Below the pieces are notes generated by a model. It was not told where the DNA came from and made no database searches. It saw only the letters and a list, made by a program, of their open reading frames with translations. Both the position numbers and the translations under genes were made by a program. A stretch of 63,386 nucleotides of DNA from Bacteroidota bacterium (lineage in GTDB: Bacteria; Bacteroidota; Bacteroidia; Bacteroidales; ML635J-15): positions 1-63,386 of the forward strand of contig JAKQEK010000384.1 in NCBI GenBank assembly GCA_029558535.1. Reading direction: 5' to 3'. Shown in pieces: positions 26,069-36,060 of the stretch. Every line of letters begins with the position of its first letter. Within the stretch, counting starts at the first letter, position 1.

Positions 26069-26665
26069 ATGGACACTCGTTTAAGAATATTGAAAGAATC
26101 AGGGATTATGTTTTCCAAATATGGAATACGTAGTATTACCATGGATCATATTGCAAACGAGCTTGGTATTTCGAAAAGGACTATTTATGAAATATTTAAG
26201 GATAAGGAAGACCTTGTTTCGCAGGCAATAGAAGAGGGCTTGATGGCACATAAAGGCTTTTGTCATAAAATTATTGATGAGTCTGATAATGTTATTGAAG
26301 CTATTTTTAAAATAGGGAAGCTTAATACTGAACTTTTCGGAAAGATGAATCCTTTGTTTTTTGAGGACTTGAAAAAATATCATTCAAAAATTTACAACAA
26401 GATTAATCAAAAAGGAGAGTTTAAAGATTATAAACTAACTTATTCGTTGTTGGAAAGAGGCGTTAAAGAAAAACTTATATCAAAAGATATAAATATTGAT
26501 ATAGTAAACATGATTATTCACAAAATGTTGGATTTTGTTCATACCGAAGAACTTAGATCATTTGGACACAATGAAATTGCAAGATCTGCATTATTGCCAT
26601 TTTTTATTGGAATTTCAACTGAAAAAGGAAGGGAATTAATAGAAAATTATCTAAAGACATTTTAA
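26069..26665 (+). CDS. TetR/AcrR family transcriptional regulator
   Basis: 198 aa. The N-terminal HTH is canonical: RILKESGIMFSKYGIRSITMDHIANELGISKRTIYEIFKDKEDLV (about 6-50). The C-terminal ligand domain is divergent as usual. It is the first gene of an efflux operon (8 bp to the TolC gene) and likely represses it, with release on binding a pump substrate. A palindrome overlapping its promoter is a candidate operator. Confidence 0.93.
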   Translation: MDTRLRILKESGIMFSKYGIRSITMDHIANELGISKRTIYEIFKDKEDLVSQAIEEGLMAHKGFCHKIIDESDNVIEAIFKIGKLNTELFGKMNPLFFEDLKKYHSKIYNKINQKGEFKDYKLTYSLLERGVKEKLISKDINIDIVNMIIHKMLDFVHTEELRSFGHNEIARSALLPFFIGISTEKGRELIENYLKTF

Positions 26666-26672
26666 TATTTTA

Positions 26673-28055
26673 ATGATGAAAAGAAGAATATTATTGATAA
26701 GTTTGATTTGTTTAACGATAGGCGTTGTTGCGCAGGAGCATTCTGTTCTTAAGTTAAGTTTGCAACAAGCTCAGGATTATGCAATTGAACACAACAAGAG
26801 TTTGAAAAATGTACGCACAGATGTTGCGATTTCGAAGCAGAAATTATGGCAGACAATTGCTCAGGGCTTACCACAGGGGTCAGCAACTGTTGATTACACT
26901 AATTTTTTTAATTATGAAATAGAATTTGGTATGGGAGGTAGTGGTAGCACACCGACCATTGATTTTACAAAACTTGATGATGGAGATTTGCAAATTCTCA
27001 GTTTTCTGCAACAGTCAATGGGTTCGGGGACTACTACCATTAAAATGAAAAACTCTTCCAGTGCAAAACTTCAGGTTACACAATTAATCTTTAGTGGTCA
27101 ATATTTTACCGGCATCCAAATTGCAAAAGTAGGACAGATGCTAACAGACCTCAATGTTGTAAAATCTGAGATTGATATTCGTGAATCGGTTATTAGCACA
27201 TACTATTTGGGATTGCTAACTCAAAAATCGTTAGAAATAATTGATGCAAATCTTGAGAATTTAAATAAAACTCTGATTCAGACAACAGCGATGTTGAATG
27301 CAGGAATAATTGAAGAAACAGATGTTGACCAACTTGTAATGTCAATTAATATGCTCGAAAATACCAGACGTTCATTATTAAGAAATATTGAACTAAATAA
27401 TAACATTATGCAGTTTATTTTGGGCATTGATGGTGATGTTACTATTGAGTTGACAGAGTCATTTGAGAATATACTTAAAAATATGGATGTTTCAGATTTG
27501 TTAGTTTCAAAATTTACTCCGGCAGATAATATTACAATTCAGATGATGGATAAGCAAACAGAACTTACTGTAAAAATGCTAGACCTTGAAAAATGGAATT
27601 ATGCTCCTACAATTGCAGGTGTTTATAGTCATAATGAAAAATTGCTTACTACTGATTTTGATATGAATCCAAAGAATTTGTTCAGTATTAATATGTCAAT
27701 ACCGCTTTTTTCATCAGGTATCAGGCATTCAAAAGTAGAGCAGAAAAAACTTGAGTTGTATCAAATACAAAACAATAGAGAGATTATTTCAGATCAATTA
27801 TTAATGCAGGAAAAACAATTGCGTTATAATCTCACCTCAGCCTTGGAACAGTACGAAAGTCAAAAAGCAAATATGGAACTTGCTCAACGGATTTATAATA
27901 ATACTGAGCTTAAATTCAGACAAGGTGTTGCATCAAGTTTCGATTTGATTCAGGCGAACAGTAATTTACTTCAGGCTCAGAACGGCTACATATCTGCAGC
28001 GATGGAGTTGATGCAATCCAAGTTAAAGTTTGACAAATTATTAAATAAAATATAG
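26673..28055 (+). CDS. TolC family outer-membrane efflux channel
   Basis: 460 aa with a signal peptide (to about 20, ending VVAQ). Two repeated long-helix/beta segments typical of the outer membrane efflux protein family are visible: LSLQQAQDYAIEHNKSLKNVRTDVAISKQ at the start, and LAQRIYNNTELKFRQGVASSFDLIQANSNLLQAQNGY near the end. It forms the trimeric exit duct for the adjoining RND pump. Second gene of the operon, 8 bp after tetR and 27 bp before the adaptor gene. Confidence 0.93.
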   Translation: MMKRRILLISLICLTIGVVAQEHSVLKLSLQQAQDYAIEHNKSLKNVRTDVAISKQKLWQTIAQGLPQGSATVDYTNFFNYEIEFGMGGSGSTPTIDFTKLDDGDLQILSFLQQSMGSGTTTIKMKNSSSAKLQVTQLIFSGQYFTGIQIAKVGQMLTDLNVVKSEIDIRESVISTYYLGLLTQKSLEIIDANLENLNKTLIQTTAMLNAGIIEETDVDQLVMSINMLENTRRSLLRNIELNNNIMQFILGIDGDVTIELTESFENILKNMDVSDLLVSKFTPADNITIQMMDKQTELTVKMLDLEKWNYAPTIAGVYSHNEKLLTTDFDMNPKNLFSINMSIPLFSSGIRHSKVEQKKLELYQIQNNREIISDQLLMQEKQLRYNLTSALEQYESQKANMELAQRIYNNTELKFRQGVASSFDLIQANSNLLQAQNGYISAAMELMQSKLKFDKLLNKI

Positions 28056-28082
28056 TTAGGAAATAAAATAAAGATTTATAAA

Positions 28083-29147
28083 ATGAAAGTGAAATATTTT
28101 ACATTGGCGGTTTTGATACTTATGGCAGCAATGTTTTTTGTATCGTGTGGATCTGAATCAAAGGCAAAAACTGATAAAGAAAAATCAGAACAAGATTCGG
28201 AACGAATAAGAAATGTTAAAGTAATGCAATTATCAATTGAAGAGGTTGGACGGGATATTGATTATTCTGCGAATCTTATTGCTAACGAAGAGGTCTATCT
28301 TGCACCAGCAACACCTGGGAGGATTATCAGAGTATATCCCGAAGTTGGTGACAGAGTAAGTGCAGGACAGATTTTATTGCAGATGGATCCAACGCAGTTA
28401 AACAATGCAATTTTACAATTGTCAAGTCTCGAAAAAGATATGGCGAGATTCGATACTTTAATTCAGTACGGAGGGATTTCGAAACAACAGTACGACCAAA
28501 TGAAAACGCAGGTAGAGGTAACCCGTTTAAATGTTGATTTGTTGAAAACGAATACGAATTTGTCGGCACCTTTTTCTGGAGTTATAACTGCAAAATATTT
28601 CGAAAACGGTGAATTGTTTTCAGGGGCTCCGAATACTCAGGCCGGAAAGGCGGCAGTTGTGGTTTTACAACAGATTAATCCTATAAAGGCTGTTATCAGT
28701 GTTTCGGAAAAATATTATCCGGTTGTTAAAAAAGGAATGAAAGTTATTGTTAAATCTGATATATACCCCAATAAAGAATTTGAAGGTAAGATAAGCTTGA
28801 TTCATCCAACCATTAATTCTGCTACCAAAACCTTTAATGTTGAAATTATGGTTACAAACAATGAAGAATTATTGCGTCCGGGAATGTATGCAAGAGTAAA
28901 TCTCGAATTTGCAAAAGAATCGGCTATGGTGGTTCCGTCATCGGCAGTATTACAGCAAATGGGAACAAATAATCGGTATGTTTTTGTTTATGACAATGGC
29001 AAGGCGAAACGAATTGAAGTTCAGATGGGTAAGAGATTTGATGACAAGGTCGAAATTGAATCTGAATTAATACAAGAAGGAGCTGTATTGATTATTTCAG
29101 GTCATGCAGGTCTTGTTGATGGAGCCAAAGTTAAAATAGTGGAATAA
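28083..29147 (+). CDS. RND efflux periplasmic adaptor (membrane fusion protein)
   Basis: 354 aa. The N-terminus has a lipoprotein signal with FFVSCGSE, so the Cys at about 22 is probably acylated in the inner membrane. The barrel/lipoyl/hairpin architecture is evident: VYLAPATPGRIIRVYPEVGDRVSAGQILLQMD (lipoyl half), NTNLSAPFSGVITAKYFENGELF (second half), and a beta-barrel with IHPTINSATKTFNVEIMVTN. It bridges the RND pump to the TolC channel. The alpha hairpin is short. Located between tolC-like and RND genes with 21 bp to the latter. Confidence 0.93.
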   Translation: MKVKYFTLAVLILMAAMFFVSCGSESKAKTDKEKSEQDSERIRNVKVMQLSIEEVGRDIDYSANLIANEEVYLAPATPGRIIRVYPEVGDRVSAGQILLQMDPTQLNNAILQLSSLEKDMARFDTLIQYGGISKQQYDQMKTQVEVTRLNVDLLKTNTNLSAPFSGVITAKYFENGELFSGAPNTQAGKAAVVVLQQINPIKAVISVSEKYYPVVKKGMKVIVKSDIYPNKEFEGKISLIHPTINSATKTFNVEIMVTNNEELLRPGMYARVNLEFAKESAMVVPSSAVLQQMGTNNRYVFVYDNGKAKRIEVQMGKRFDDKVEIESELIQEGAVLIISGHAGLVDGAKVKIVE

Positions 29148-29168
29148 ATATTTAAAAAGTTTAGCAAT

Positions 29169-32100
29169 ATGAGTATTTATAAAAGTGCGGTAAAAAAACC
29201 AATAACCACAATGATGGTATTTGTGGCTGTTATGGTTTTTGGGATTTATTCGCTGACAAAACTTCCGGTAGATTTATATCCCGAAGTTGAGCTCCCTGCA
29301 ATTACGGTTATGACAATATACCGTGGGGCAAATGCAGAAGAAATTGAAACTAATGTTACCAAAATAATAGAAAACACCCTGAATACCCTGGATAACCTTA
29401 AAGAAGTTACTTCTGTGTCCAGAGATAATTTATCAATTGTAACACTTGAGTTTGAATGGGAATCAAATCTTGATGAGGCAGCTAATGATATTAGAAATTC
29501 TCTTGAGTTTATTAAATCGAGCTTACCCGAGGATTGTGATAATCCGATTATATATAAATTCAATTCCAGTTTGATGCCAATTATGTTCTTTGCAATTACT
29601 GCTGACGAAAGTTATGAGGGCATAGAAAAAATTCTTGAAGAAAAAGTAATAAATCCGCTTAATCGTATAGAAGGAATTGGTTCAGTAGGATTGTCAGGAA
29701 CTCCAAAGCGTGAGATATATATAGAAGTGGACCCTGTCAAGGCTGAAGCAATGAACATCTCGGTTGAAATGATAGGGGGTGTAATTCAATTAGAGAATAT
29801 TAATGTTCCGTCCGGTAATGTAAAAATGGGACAAATGGATTATCAGCTCAAGGTACAGGGCGAATTTACCGAGAGTGAGCAAATTGCGAACATAATTCTG
29901 GGAAGTTATTATGGACAGACAATAAGAATAAAAGATGTTGCCACTGTGAGAGATTCAATCAAAGATATGAGTATTGATGAAAGAGTCAACGGAGAAAAAG
30001 GGATTAGGATGTTTGTCCAAAAACAATCAGGTGGAAATACTGTAAAAGTTGCAAAAGAAGTAAGGGAAGAGCTTATTAAAATTCAGGAAACCTTACCACC
30101 TGATGTTAAAATTGAAACAATTTTTGACTCGTCAGAGTTTATTAGCAATTCAATTAATAATCTTACAGAGACATTGATGTATGCTTTCATCTTTGTGATT
30201 TTAGTTGTTTTGATTTTTTTGGGACGGTTTAGGGCAACTTTTATTATTGTTCTTACTATACCAATTTCGCTTGTTGTATCATTTATATTTTTGAGTCTTT
30301 CGGGGGGATCAATCAACATTATATCTCTTACTTCATTGTCAATAGCGATTGGTATGGTGGTAGATGATGCCATTGTAGTGCTTGAAAATATTTCAAAACA
30401 CATTGACAGGGGTGCAAGTCCACGTGAAGCTGCTATTTATGCAACTAACGAAGTTTGGCTGGCGGTTATTGTTACAACGCTTGTTGTTGTTGCTGTATTT
30501 TTCCCACTGACTTTAGTGTCAGGATTAACTGGAGTTTTGTTTCGTCAGTTGGGTTGGATTGTTACGATAACAATAGTTACCTCTACTCTTGCTGCTATTA
30601 GTTTAACTCCAATGTTAAGTTCAAAATTATTAAAACTTATTCCTAAGCGTGAGAATAAGTGGAGTTATGACAATACTATTCGAAAAGCTCTCGACAAGTT
30701 AGATAATCTTTATGAACGAATAATCAGATTTGTGTTGAGACGCAAAATTTCGGCCTTGGTTATAGCATTTTTGATATTTGCAGGTACTATGATGATAGTT
30801 ACTCAGGTTGGGACAGAGTTTATTCCCGAAGCTGATCAGAGTCGAGTTATTGTTTCGGCAGAATTGCAAACAGGGACAAGGGTAGAAGAAACTAAGGTTA
30901 TTGCTCTTTTAATTGAAGATATTATTAAAGAAAAATATCCTGAAGTAAAACTGATTTCCACATCTGCCGGAGCGGATGATAGTGGAGGTATTTCATCAAT
31001 ATGGGGGTCATCAGCATCAAATACAATCAATATTACAGCAAGATTGGTTCCGATTGAGGAAAGAAGTCGCTCTTGTTGGGATATTGGTGATGACCTGAGA
31101 CTTGAACTGGTAAAAATTCCAGAGATTAAAGATTTTAGCATTTCATATAGTGGTGGTTTTCAAATGGGAGGCGACAATACCGTAGATGTTGAGATTTTTG
31201 GTTATGATTTTGATAAAACAAATACTTACGCACTGGAGATTTCCGAAAAAATCAAAGACATTGAAATTGCTAGAAATGTCCAGATATCGCGTGACGAAAT
31301 GAAACCTGAATTAGAATATGTTATTGATCGCGAAAAAATGGCATTATACGGGTTAAATACTGCTACTGTATCCATGGCTTTGCGTAACAGAGTTTCAGGG
31401 CTAATGACAACAAAATACAGAGAAGATGGAGATGAGTTTGATATTATTGTCAGATTTAAAGAGGAGAATCGCAACTCAATAAGTGATATAGAAGACATTA
31501 CTGTGATGAATCAGCAAGGGGTTAAAGTTCGTCTAGGTGATATTGGATATGTTAAAGAAACATGGCTTCCGCCAAATATTGAGCATAAACGTAAAGAGAG
31601 GATTGTGAAAGTAAGCGCCAGCACTTCAGGTGCTCCTTTGGGAGATTTAGCAATAGAGATACAAAAGATTGTTAAGGAATCGGATGTGCCAGCAGGCGTA
31701 ATGGTTGACGTTGGAGGTGCCTATGAAGACCAGCAGGAATCATTTATGGATCTCGGCTTGCTAATGTTGATATCATTAATATTAGTATATATTGTAATGG
31801 CATCTCAATTCGAATCGTTTAAAATGCCTCTGATAATAATGTTTTCTATTCCTTTCTCATTTTCGGGCGTTGTACTTGCTTTATGGATTACGGGAACAAA
31901 CCTTAGCATTATTGCTGCTTTAGGAGCAGTTTTGTTGATAGGTATTGTTGTTAAGAACGCAATTGTTTTGGTAGATTATATTAATTTAATGAGAGATAGG
32001 GGATACGATCTTTATGAGGCTATTGCTCTTTCGGGTAAGTCAAGATTACGTCCTGTATTAATGACAGCTCTGACAACAGGTTTGGGTATGTTACCACTTG

Positions 32101-32285
32101 CTTTGAGTACCGGTGAAGGTTCGGAGATTTGGACACCAATGGGTATTTCGGTAATTGGAGGTTTAATATTCTCAACATTTTTAACTTTGATTGTAATTCC
32201 GGTTATTTACGCAATTTTTGAACGTCCGGGTGCAAGAAAAAGAAGAAAGTTAGCTCATCAGAAGAATTATGAATTTATGGATTAA
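29169..32285 (+). CDS. RND family efflux permease (AcrB/HAE1-like)
   Basis: 1038 aa, normal length. It starts AVKKPITTMMVFVAVMVFGIYSL, the first transmembrane helix, followed by the first porter domain. Helix 4 contains LSIAIGMVVDDAIVVLENI with the paired Asp residues of the proton relay. The C-terminal half repeats the design, ending PVLMTALTTGLGMLPLALSTGEGSEIWTPMGISVIGGL. It is an inner-membrane proton-driven trimer exporting drugs or toxic compounds. The operon order TetR-TolC-MFP-RND-small protein equals the Porphyromonas PG0538-PG0541 region plus a regulator. Substrates are unknown. Confidence 0.95.
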   Translation: MSIYKSAVKKPITTMMVFVAVMVFGIYSLTKLPVDLYPEVELPAITVMTIYRGANAEEIETNVTKIIENTLNTLDNLKEVTSVSRDNLSIVTLEFEWESNLDEAANDIRNSLEFIKSSLPEDCDNPIIYKFNSSLMPIMFFAITADESYEGIEKILEEKVINPLNRIEGIGSVGLSGTPKREIYIEVDPVKAEAMNISVEMIGGVIQLENINVPSGNVKMGQMDYQLKVQGEFTESEQIANIILGSYYGQTIRIKDVATVRDSIKDMSIDERVNGEKGIRMFVQKQSGGNTVKVAKEVREELIKIQETLPPDVKIETIFDSSEFISNSINNLTETLMYAFIFVILVVLIFLGRFRATFIIVLTIPISLVVSFIFLSLSGGSINIISLTSLSIAIGMVVDDAIVVLENISKHIDRGASPREAAIYATNEVWLAVIVTTLVVVAVFFPLTLVSGLTGVLFRQLGWIVTITIVTSTLAAISLTPMLSSKLLKLIPKRENKWSYDNTIRKALDKLDNLYERIIRFVLRRKISALVIAFLIFAGTMMIVTQVGTEFIPEADQSRVIVSAELQTGTRVEETKVIALLIEDIIKEKYPEVKLISTSAGADDSGGISSIWGSSASNTINITARLVPIEERSRSCWDIGDDLRLELVKIPEIKDFSISYSGGFQMGGDNTVDVEIFGYDFDKTNTYALEISEKIKDIEIARNVQISRDEMKPELEYVIDREKMALYGLNTATVSMALRNRVSGLMTTKYREDGDEFDIIVRFKEENRNSISDIEDITVMNQQGVKVRLGDIGYVKETWLPPNIEHKRKERIVKVSASTSGAPLGDLAIEIQKIVKESDVPAGVMVDVGGAYEDQQESFMDLGLLMLISLILVYIVMASQFESFKMPLIIMFSIPFSFSGVVLALWITGTNLSIIAALGAVLLIGIVVKNAIVLVDYINLMRDRGYDLYEAIALSGKSRLRPVLMTALTTGLGMLPLALSTGEGSEIWTPMGISVIGGLIFSTFLTLIVIPVIYAIFERPGARKRRKLAHQKNYEFMD

Positions 32286-32338
32286 TAAAATATTAATAAT
32301 TTGTTACTTGACTCAAGGTTTAAATAAAATATACAGAT

Positions 32339-32632
32339 ATGAAAGCAGTTATGATAATATTTAATCAGGCACTAACCGAAAAAGTTGAATATATGCTTGA
32401 CAAACTTGAAATAAGAGGATTTACGCAATGGGAAGGCTTGCAGGGACGTGGGTCTGTTGACGGGGATCCTCATTACGGTACTCACACCTGGCCCGAAATC
32501 AACACTGCTGCAATTTCTATAGTTGATGACAAAATGGTGGATATAATTCTCGAAAAAGTCAAAAAAATTGACGAGATTAACAAAGAAGTAGGTATAAGAG
32601 CCTTTGTCTGGAATATAGAAAAATCAATTTAG
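32339..32632 (+). CDS. PG0541 family transporter-associated protein
   Basis: 97 aa. MKAVMIIFNQALTEKVEYMLDKLEIRGFTQWEGLQGRGS and the ending EVGIRAFVWNIEK match the small protein that closes RND operons in Porphyromonas and relatives (PG0541). The alternating pattern suggests a ferredoxin-like/PII-like alpha-beta fold, possibly a small sensor that tunes the pump; that function is not established. Follows the RND gene by 53 bp in the same operon. Confidence 0.85.
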   Translation: MKAVMIIFNQALTEKVEYMLDKLEIRGFTQWEGLQGRGSVDGDPHYGTHTWPEINTAAISIVDDKMVDIILEKVKKIDEINKEVGIRAFVWNIEKSI

Positions 32633-32660
32633 AAAAATTCTGTTATAGTTGGTTGTTGAT

Positions 32661-32703
32661 AAATCAGTTGGTTGGGGTTATAACCTATCCAACTGATTTT
32701 ATT
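32661..32703. terminator. Bidirectional intrinsic terminator
   Basis: AAATCAGTTGG (32661-32671) and CCAACTGATTT (32689-32699) form a perfect 11-bp stem with a 17-nt loop and T-rich continuation, between the convergent PG0541-like and yjbR-like genes. Confidence 0.85.
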
Positions 32704-33046
32704 TTATCAAATCTCTTTCCCTCTTGCTCAATTTGGCAACAACCAGATCGTAGGAATGATCAATTAACTCATAAATCAACTCAGGAGACAAACTCCCATC
32801 AATATCGATCTGATTCCAATATGTTCTGTTCATATGCCAGGCACCGTAAATTGACGGATATCTCTCTCTTAATTCAATTGCTCTATCAGGATCGCATTTT
32901 AACACAATATTCGCTGGCTTTTCCAATGCAGATAATGCAAACATTTTTCCTGCGACTTTAAAAACCAAAGTATCTTCATCGAAGGGAAAGCATTCGGTAG
33001 TCCCTTTTTTTGATAAACAATATTCACGTATCTCTTCTATATTCAT
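32699..33046 (-). CDS. MmcQ/YjbR family DNA-binding protein
   Basis: 115 aa, normal length. The family pattern is clear: MNIEEIREYCLSKKGTTECFPF at the start, LVFKVAGKMFAL, IVLKCDPDRAIELRERYP, the conserved HMNRTYWNQIDIDGSL and the closing LIDHSYDLVVAKL. YjbR-like proteins have a CyaY-like fold and are suggested to bind DNA; the physiological role is poorly known. Single gene, convergent with the efflux operon, divergent from era. Confidence 0.93.
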   Translation of the reverse strand: MNIEEIREYCLSKKGTTECFPFDEDTLVFKVAGKMFALSALEKPANIVLKCDPDRAIELRERYPSIYGAWHMNRTYWNQIDIDGSLSPELIYELIDHSYDLVVAKLSKRERDLIK

Positions 33047-33162
33047 ATATGTTGATTCGTTAATTTATATTTAAACAGAAGCACAAATATAAATTTATTA
33101 GAATTTTATAATATTTGCTATAAATTTAATTATTTATTAGCACTTTTGCAAAAAATAGTTTT

Positions 33163-34038
33163 ATGCATAAATCCGGCTTCGTTAATATCATTGGCAACCC
33201 TAATGTTGGTAAATCAACATTGATGAACGAGCTCGTAGGAGAGCGCATTTCTATTATTACAGCAAAATCACAAACTACGCGTCATCGTATTTTGGGAATT
33301 GTAAGTGGCGAAGACTTTCAAATTGTGTATAGTGATACTCCGGGAATTATAAAACCTGCATATAAGCTTCAGGAAAAAATGATGGAATTTGTCGGTAATT
33401 CATTTGAAGACGCGGATGTTTTTCTATATGTTACAGATGTTGTTGAAAGCCCGGATAAAAATATGGAGTATGTTGAAAAACTGAGTAAAGTAAAAGTTCC
33501 GGTTTTATGTCTGATTAATAAAATAGATTTGTCAAATACTGAAGAAATTGAAGAACTACAGAAATTTTGGAAACAGAATCTACCCAATGCTGAGATATAT
33601 GCTATTTCTGCGTTACAGAAATTCAATACAACAGGTATTTTTGACAGAATTCTGGAATTATTACCCGAGGGCGAAGCTTGGTATCCAAAAGATCAGTTGA
33701 CAGATAAAACCGAAAGATTTATAGTGTCCGAAATAGTTAGAGAAAAAATTTTGATGTATTATCAAAAAGAAATCCCTTATGCTTGCGAGGTTGTTGTTGA
33801 AGAATTCAAAGAAGAAACAAAAATTATTCGTATTAAAGTCGCTATTATTGTTGAACGACAAACCCAAAAAGGAATAATTATCGGGCATAAAGGAGCTGCA
33901 CTTAAAAAAACGGCCACCGAAGCCAGACTAGACATGGAACAGTTCTTTAACAAAAAAGTTTTCGTTGAATTCTTTGTTAAAGTCAAAAAAGATTGGCGTA
34001 ACAGTGAAAATAATCTTCAGGATTTTGGATATTTGTAA
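33163..34038 (+). CDS. era: GTPase Era
   Basis: 291 aa. The GTPase domain has all boxes: Walker A GNPNVGKST (11-19), G3 DTPG (58-61), G4 NKID (about 122-125), and G5 SAL. The C-terminal KH domain contains IIIGHKGAALKKTATEARLDMEQFF for 16S rRNA 3'-end binding. Era assists 30S ribosome maturation and is membrane-associated. Length and order are standard. A near-consensus -7 box (CACTTTTG, 33141-33148) lies 14 bp upstream. Confidence 0.97.
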   Translation: MHKSGFVNIIGNPNVGKSTLMNELVGERISIITAKSQTTRHRILGIVSGEDFQIVYSDTPGIIKPAYKLQEKMMEFVGNSFEDADVFLYVTDVVESPDKNMEYVEKLSKVKVPVLCLINKIDLSNTEEIEELQKFWKQNLPNAEIYAISALQKFNTTGIFDRILELLPEGEAWYPKDQLTDKTERFIVSEIVREKILMYYQKEIPYACEVVVEEFKEETKIIRIKVAIIVERQTQKGIIIGHKGAALKKTATEARLDMEQFFNKKVFVEFFVKVKKDWRNSENNLQDFGYL

Positions 34039-34147
34039 TTTGTTCCATTAAGGGTTGCTATGTGTAAAATTCGTTATTTGTAATTTGTGAAACCATTATT
34101 GATTATTGAATTTGTGATTTTTTATTTGATATTTAACTATTTATATT

Positions 34148-34798
34148 ATGAACATCAACAATTTATTTAGCTTTTTTGCACCGAAGAATGATGATTTTTT
34201 TCCGATGCTAAACGACACTGCAACTCTTGCTGTAAAAGCATCCTCATACCTTATTCAATTGTTTGATAAAGATGATGAAACCGATAAGTCTGAAATCATT
34301 GCTCTTATAAAAGAAATTGAAGTACAGGGAGATAAAATAACGAATAAAATTTTCAAAAAGCTTGAACGCACTTTTATTACACCATTCGACAGAGAAGATA
34401 TACATAAAATTACTGAAGAAATTGAAAATCTAATTGACCACATTAATTACTGTGCTCAAAAAGTTATGTTATATACACCTGAACAATTGCCGGTATGCAC
34501 AAAAAATCTTGCAATAATTGTTAATGCAGAAACTGTTGAGCTTGAGGCAGGTATTAAAGATTTGAAGAATTTGAAGAAAAACGCAATGCCGATTAAGATG
34601 AGATGCAAAGCAATTAAAAAGCTTGAAGAAGAGGCGGATGTTGAATATCAAAATGCTATAATTTCGACAATTCGCTCTAATCAGAATCCAATCGAAATTA
34701 TCAAGCTAAAAGAAATTATTCAGGAACTCGAAGAAACTGCAAATAGCGTATATTCTACTTCAAAAGTGTTGAAATTATTACTTGTAAAATACTGTTAA
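34148..34798 (+). CDS. DUF47 family protein (PhoU-like, phosphate-transporter partner)
   Basis: 216 aa, mostly helical. It shows DUF47/PhoU-like features: FFPMLNDTATLAVKASSYLIQLF, IKEIEVQGDKITNKIFKKLERTFITPFDREDI (metal-binding ExxxD-type motif) and IIQELEETANSVYSTSKVL. Such proteins are encoded next to PiT phosphate transporters and modulate them; here the transporter begins 9 bp downstream. Cytoplasmic. Confidence 0.92.
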   Translation: MNINNLFSFFAPKNDDFFPMLNDTATLAVKASSYLIQLFDKDDETDKSEIIALIKEIEVQGDKITNKIFKKLERTFITPFDREDIHKITEEIENLIDHINYCAQKVMLYTPEQLPVCTKNLAIIVNAETVELEAGIKDLKNLKKNAMPIKMRCKAIKKLEEEADVEYQNAIISTIRSNQNPIEIIKLKEIIQELEETANSVYSTSKVLKLLLVKYC

Positions 34799-34807
34799 GT
34801 TTAAATT

Positions 34808-35812
34808 ATGACCTTACTTATTGTTATTATTGTACTTGGTTTAGTATTTGATTTTATAAATGGATTTCATGATGCTGCAAATGCAATTGCTTGTGTTGTT
34901 ACTACTAAGGTATTATCTCCGCTTAAGGCAGTAATATGGGCAGCCTCATTCAATTTCCTCGCCTTTTTTGTTGCAAAATATATAATCGGTGAATTTGGTA
35001 TTGCTGATACAATTTCGAAAGTTGTTTACCATGAGTTTATTACACTTCCGATAATACTCTCAGGTTTGATTGCGGCAATATCATGGAATTTACTTACATG
35101 GTGGCTAGGAATACCTTCATCTTCATCACATACATTAATAGGTGGATTTGCAGGAGCTGCTGCATGTGCATCTGGTTTTTCAGTTATTCATACCGGTGTT
35201 GTTGGATTGATAGCTGCTTTTATTGTTCTGGCTCCGGTTATTGGACTTGTAATTTCAACCATAATATCAACTATTGTTTTGTGGTCTTTCCGAAAAATGA
35301 ATGTGCATCGTGCGAACAGAATATTTAAGCGAATACAGTTAATTTCATCAGGGCTTTTCAGCATAGGTCATGGTCTGAACGACTCTCAAAAGGTTATGGG
35401 GATAATTGCAACTGCAATGATCGCAACAGGTTCGATAGATAATGTTAATTCAATGCCCAACTGGTTGCCATTGTCTTGTTTTGCTGCTATTGGAGCAGGT
35501 ACTATGGTAGGAGGCTGGAGAATTATTAAAACAATGGGGAGTAAAATAACTAAAATAACTCCACGCGAAGGAGTGTGTGCAGATATGGCCGGAGCGTTTA
35601 CACTCTTTATTACCGAAATTCTTAAAGTCCCGGTTAGTACAACTCATACAATAACAGGTGCAATTATGGGCGTAGGAGCTGTTAAAAGGCTTTCGGCAGT
35701 AAGATGGGGAGTTTCTATAAAACTAGTTTGGGCTTGGATTCTTACCATACCGGTTAGCGGAGCTTTAGCAGCTTTGATTTATCTTATGTTTAGAGCTTTC
35801 GGAATGTGTTAG
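34808..35812 (+). CDS. Inorganic phosphate transporter, PiT family
   Basis: 334 aa, about ten membrane helices. The duplicated PiT signature is visible: FDFINGFHDAANAIACVVTTKVLSP near the N-terminus and GHGLNDSQKVMGIIATAMI in the middle. GIPSSSSHTLIGGFAGAA and VPVSTTHTITGAIMGVGAVKR are the paired conserved loops. It imports phosphate (as metal-phosphate) with H+ or Na+. Co-transcribed with the DUF47 partner. Shorter than E. coli PitA (499 aa), typical of the DUF47-linked class. Confidence 0.94.
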   Translation: MTLLIVIIVLGLVFDFINGFHDAANAIACVVTTKVLSPLKAVIWAASFNFLAFFVAKYIIGEFGIADTISKVVYHEFITLPIILSGLIAAISWNLLTWWLGIPSSSSHTLIGGFAGAAACASGFSVIHTGVVGLIAAFIVLAPVIGLVISTIISTIVLWSFRKMNVHRANRIFKRIQLISSGLFSIGHGLNDSQKVMGIIATAMIATGSIDNVNSMPNWLPLSCFAAIGAGTMVGGWRIIKTMGSKITKITPREGVCADMAGAFTLFITEILKVPVSTTHTITGAIMGVGAVKRLSAVRWGVSIKLVWAWILTIPVSGALAALIYLMFRAFGMC

Positions 35813-35913
35813 AAATATCCTAAGATAATAGCCTATTTCCATCAAAGCAGTAAGGTTTGTTGCTTTAAAAAATCGTTTATAAAATATATGGGTGCAGGTT
35901 TTTAAAATTTTAG

Positions 35914-35921
35914 TAAATTTG
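35914..35921 (+). promoter_or_regulatory. Predicted -7 box at the head of the polysaccharide locus
   Basis: TAAATTTG (TAnnTTTG) in the 344-bp gap after the PiT gene. The leader that follows contains a possible nine-codon peptide ORF (35962-35991, MKSLLGLTL) and then array 36061-36147. Prediction only. Confidence 0.45.
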
Positions 35922-36060
35922 TAAATTAATTTTGATCTGTAATAACTAATTTGTTGCAGAATGAAAAGCTTACTTGGTCTTACTCTATAATACGGATGGG
36001 ACTGAGGAGGCGAAGCTGTGAAAAAGCATTATATTTTATACAATATACTTAGAAAAGTTA

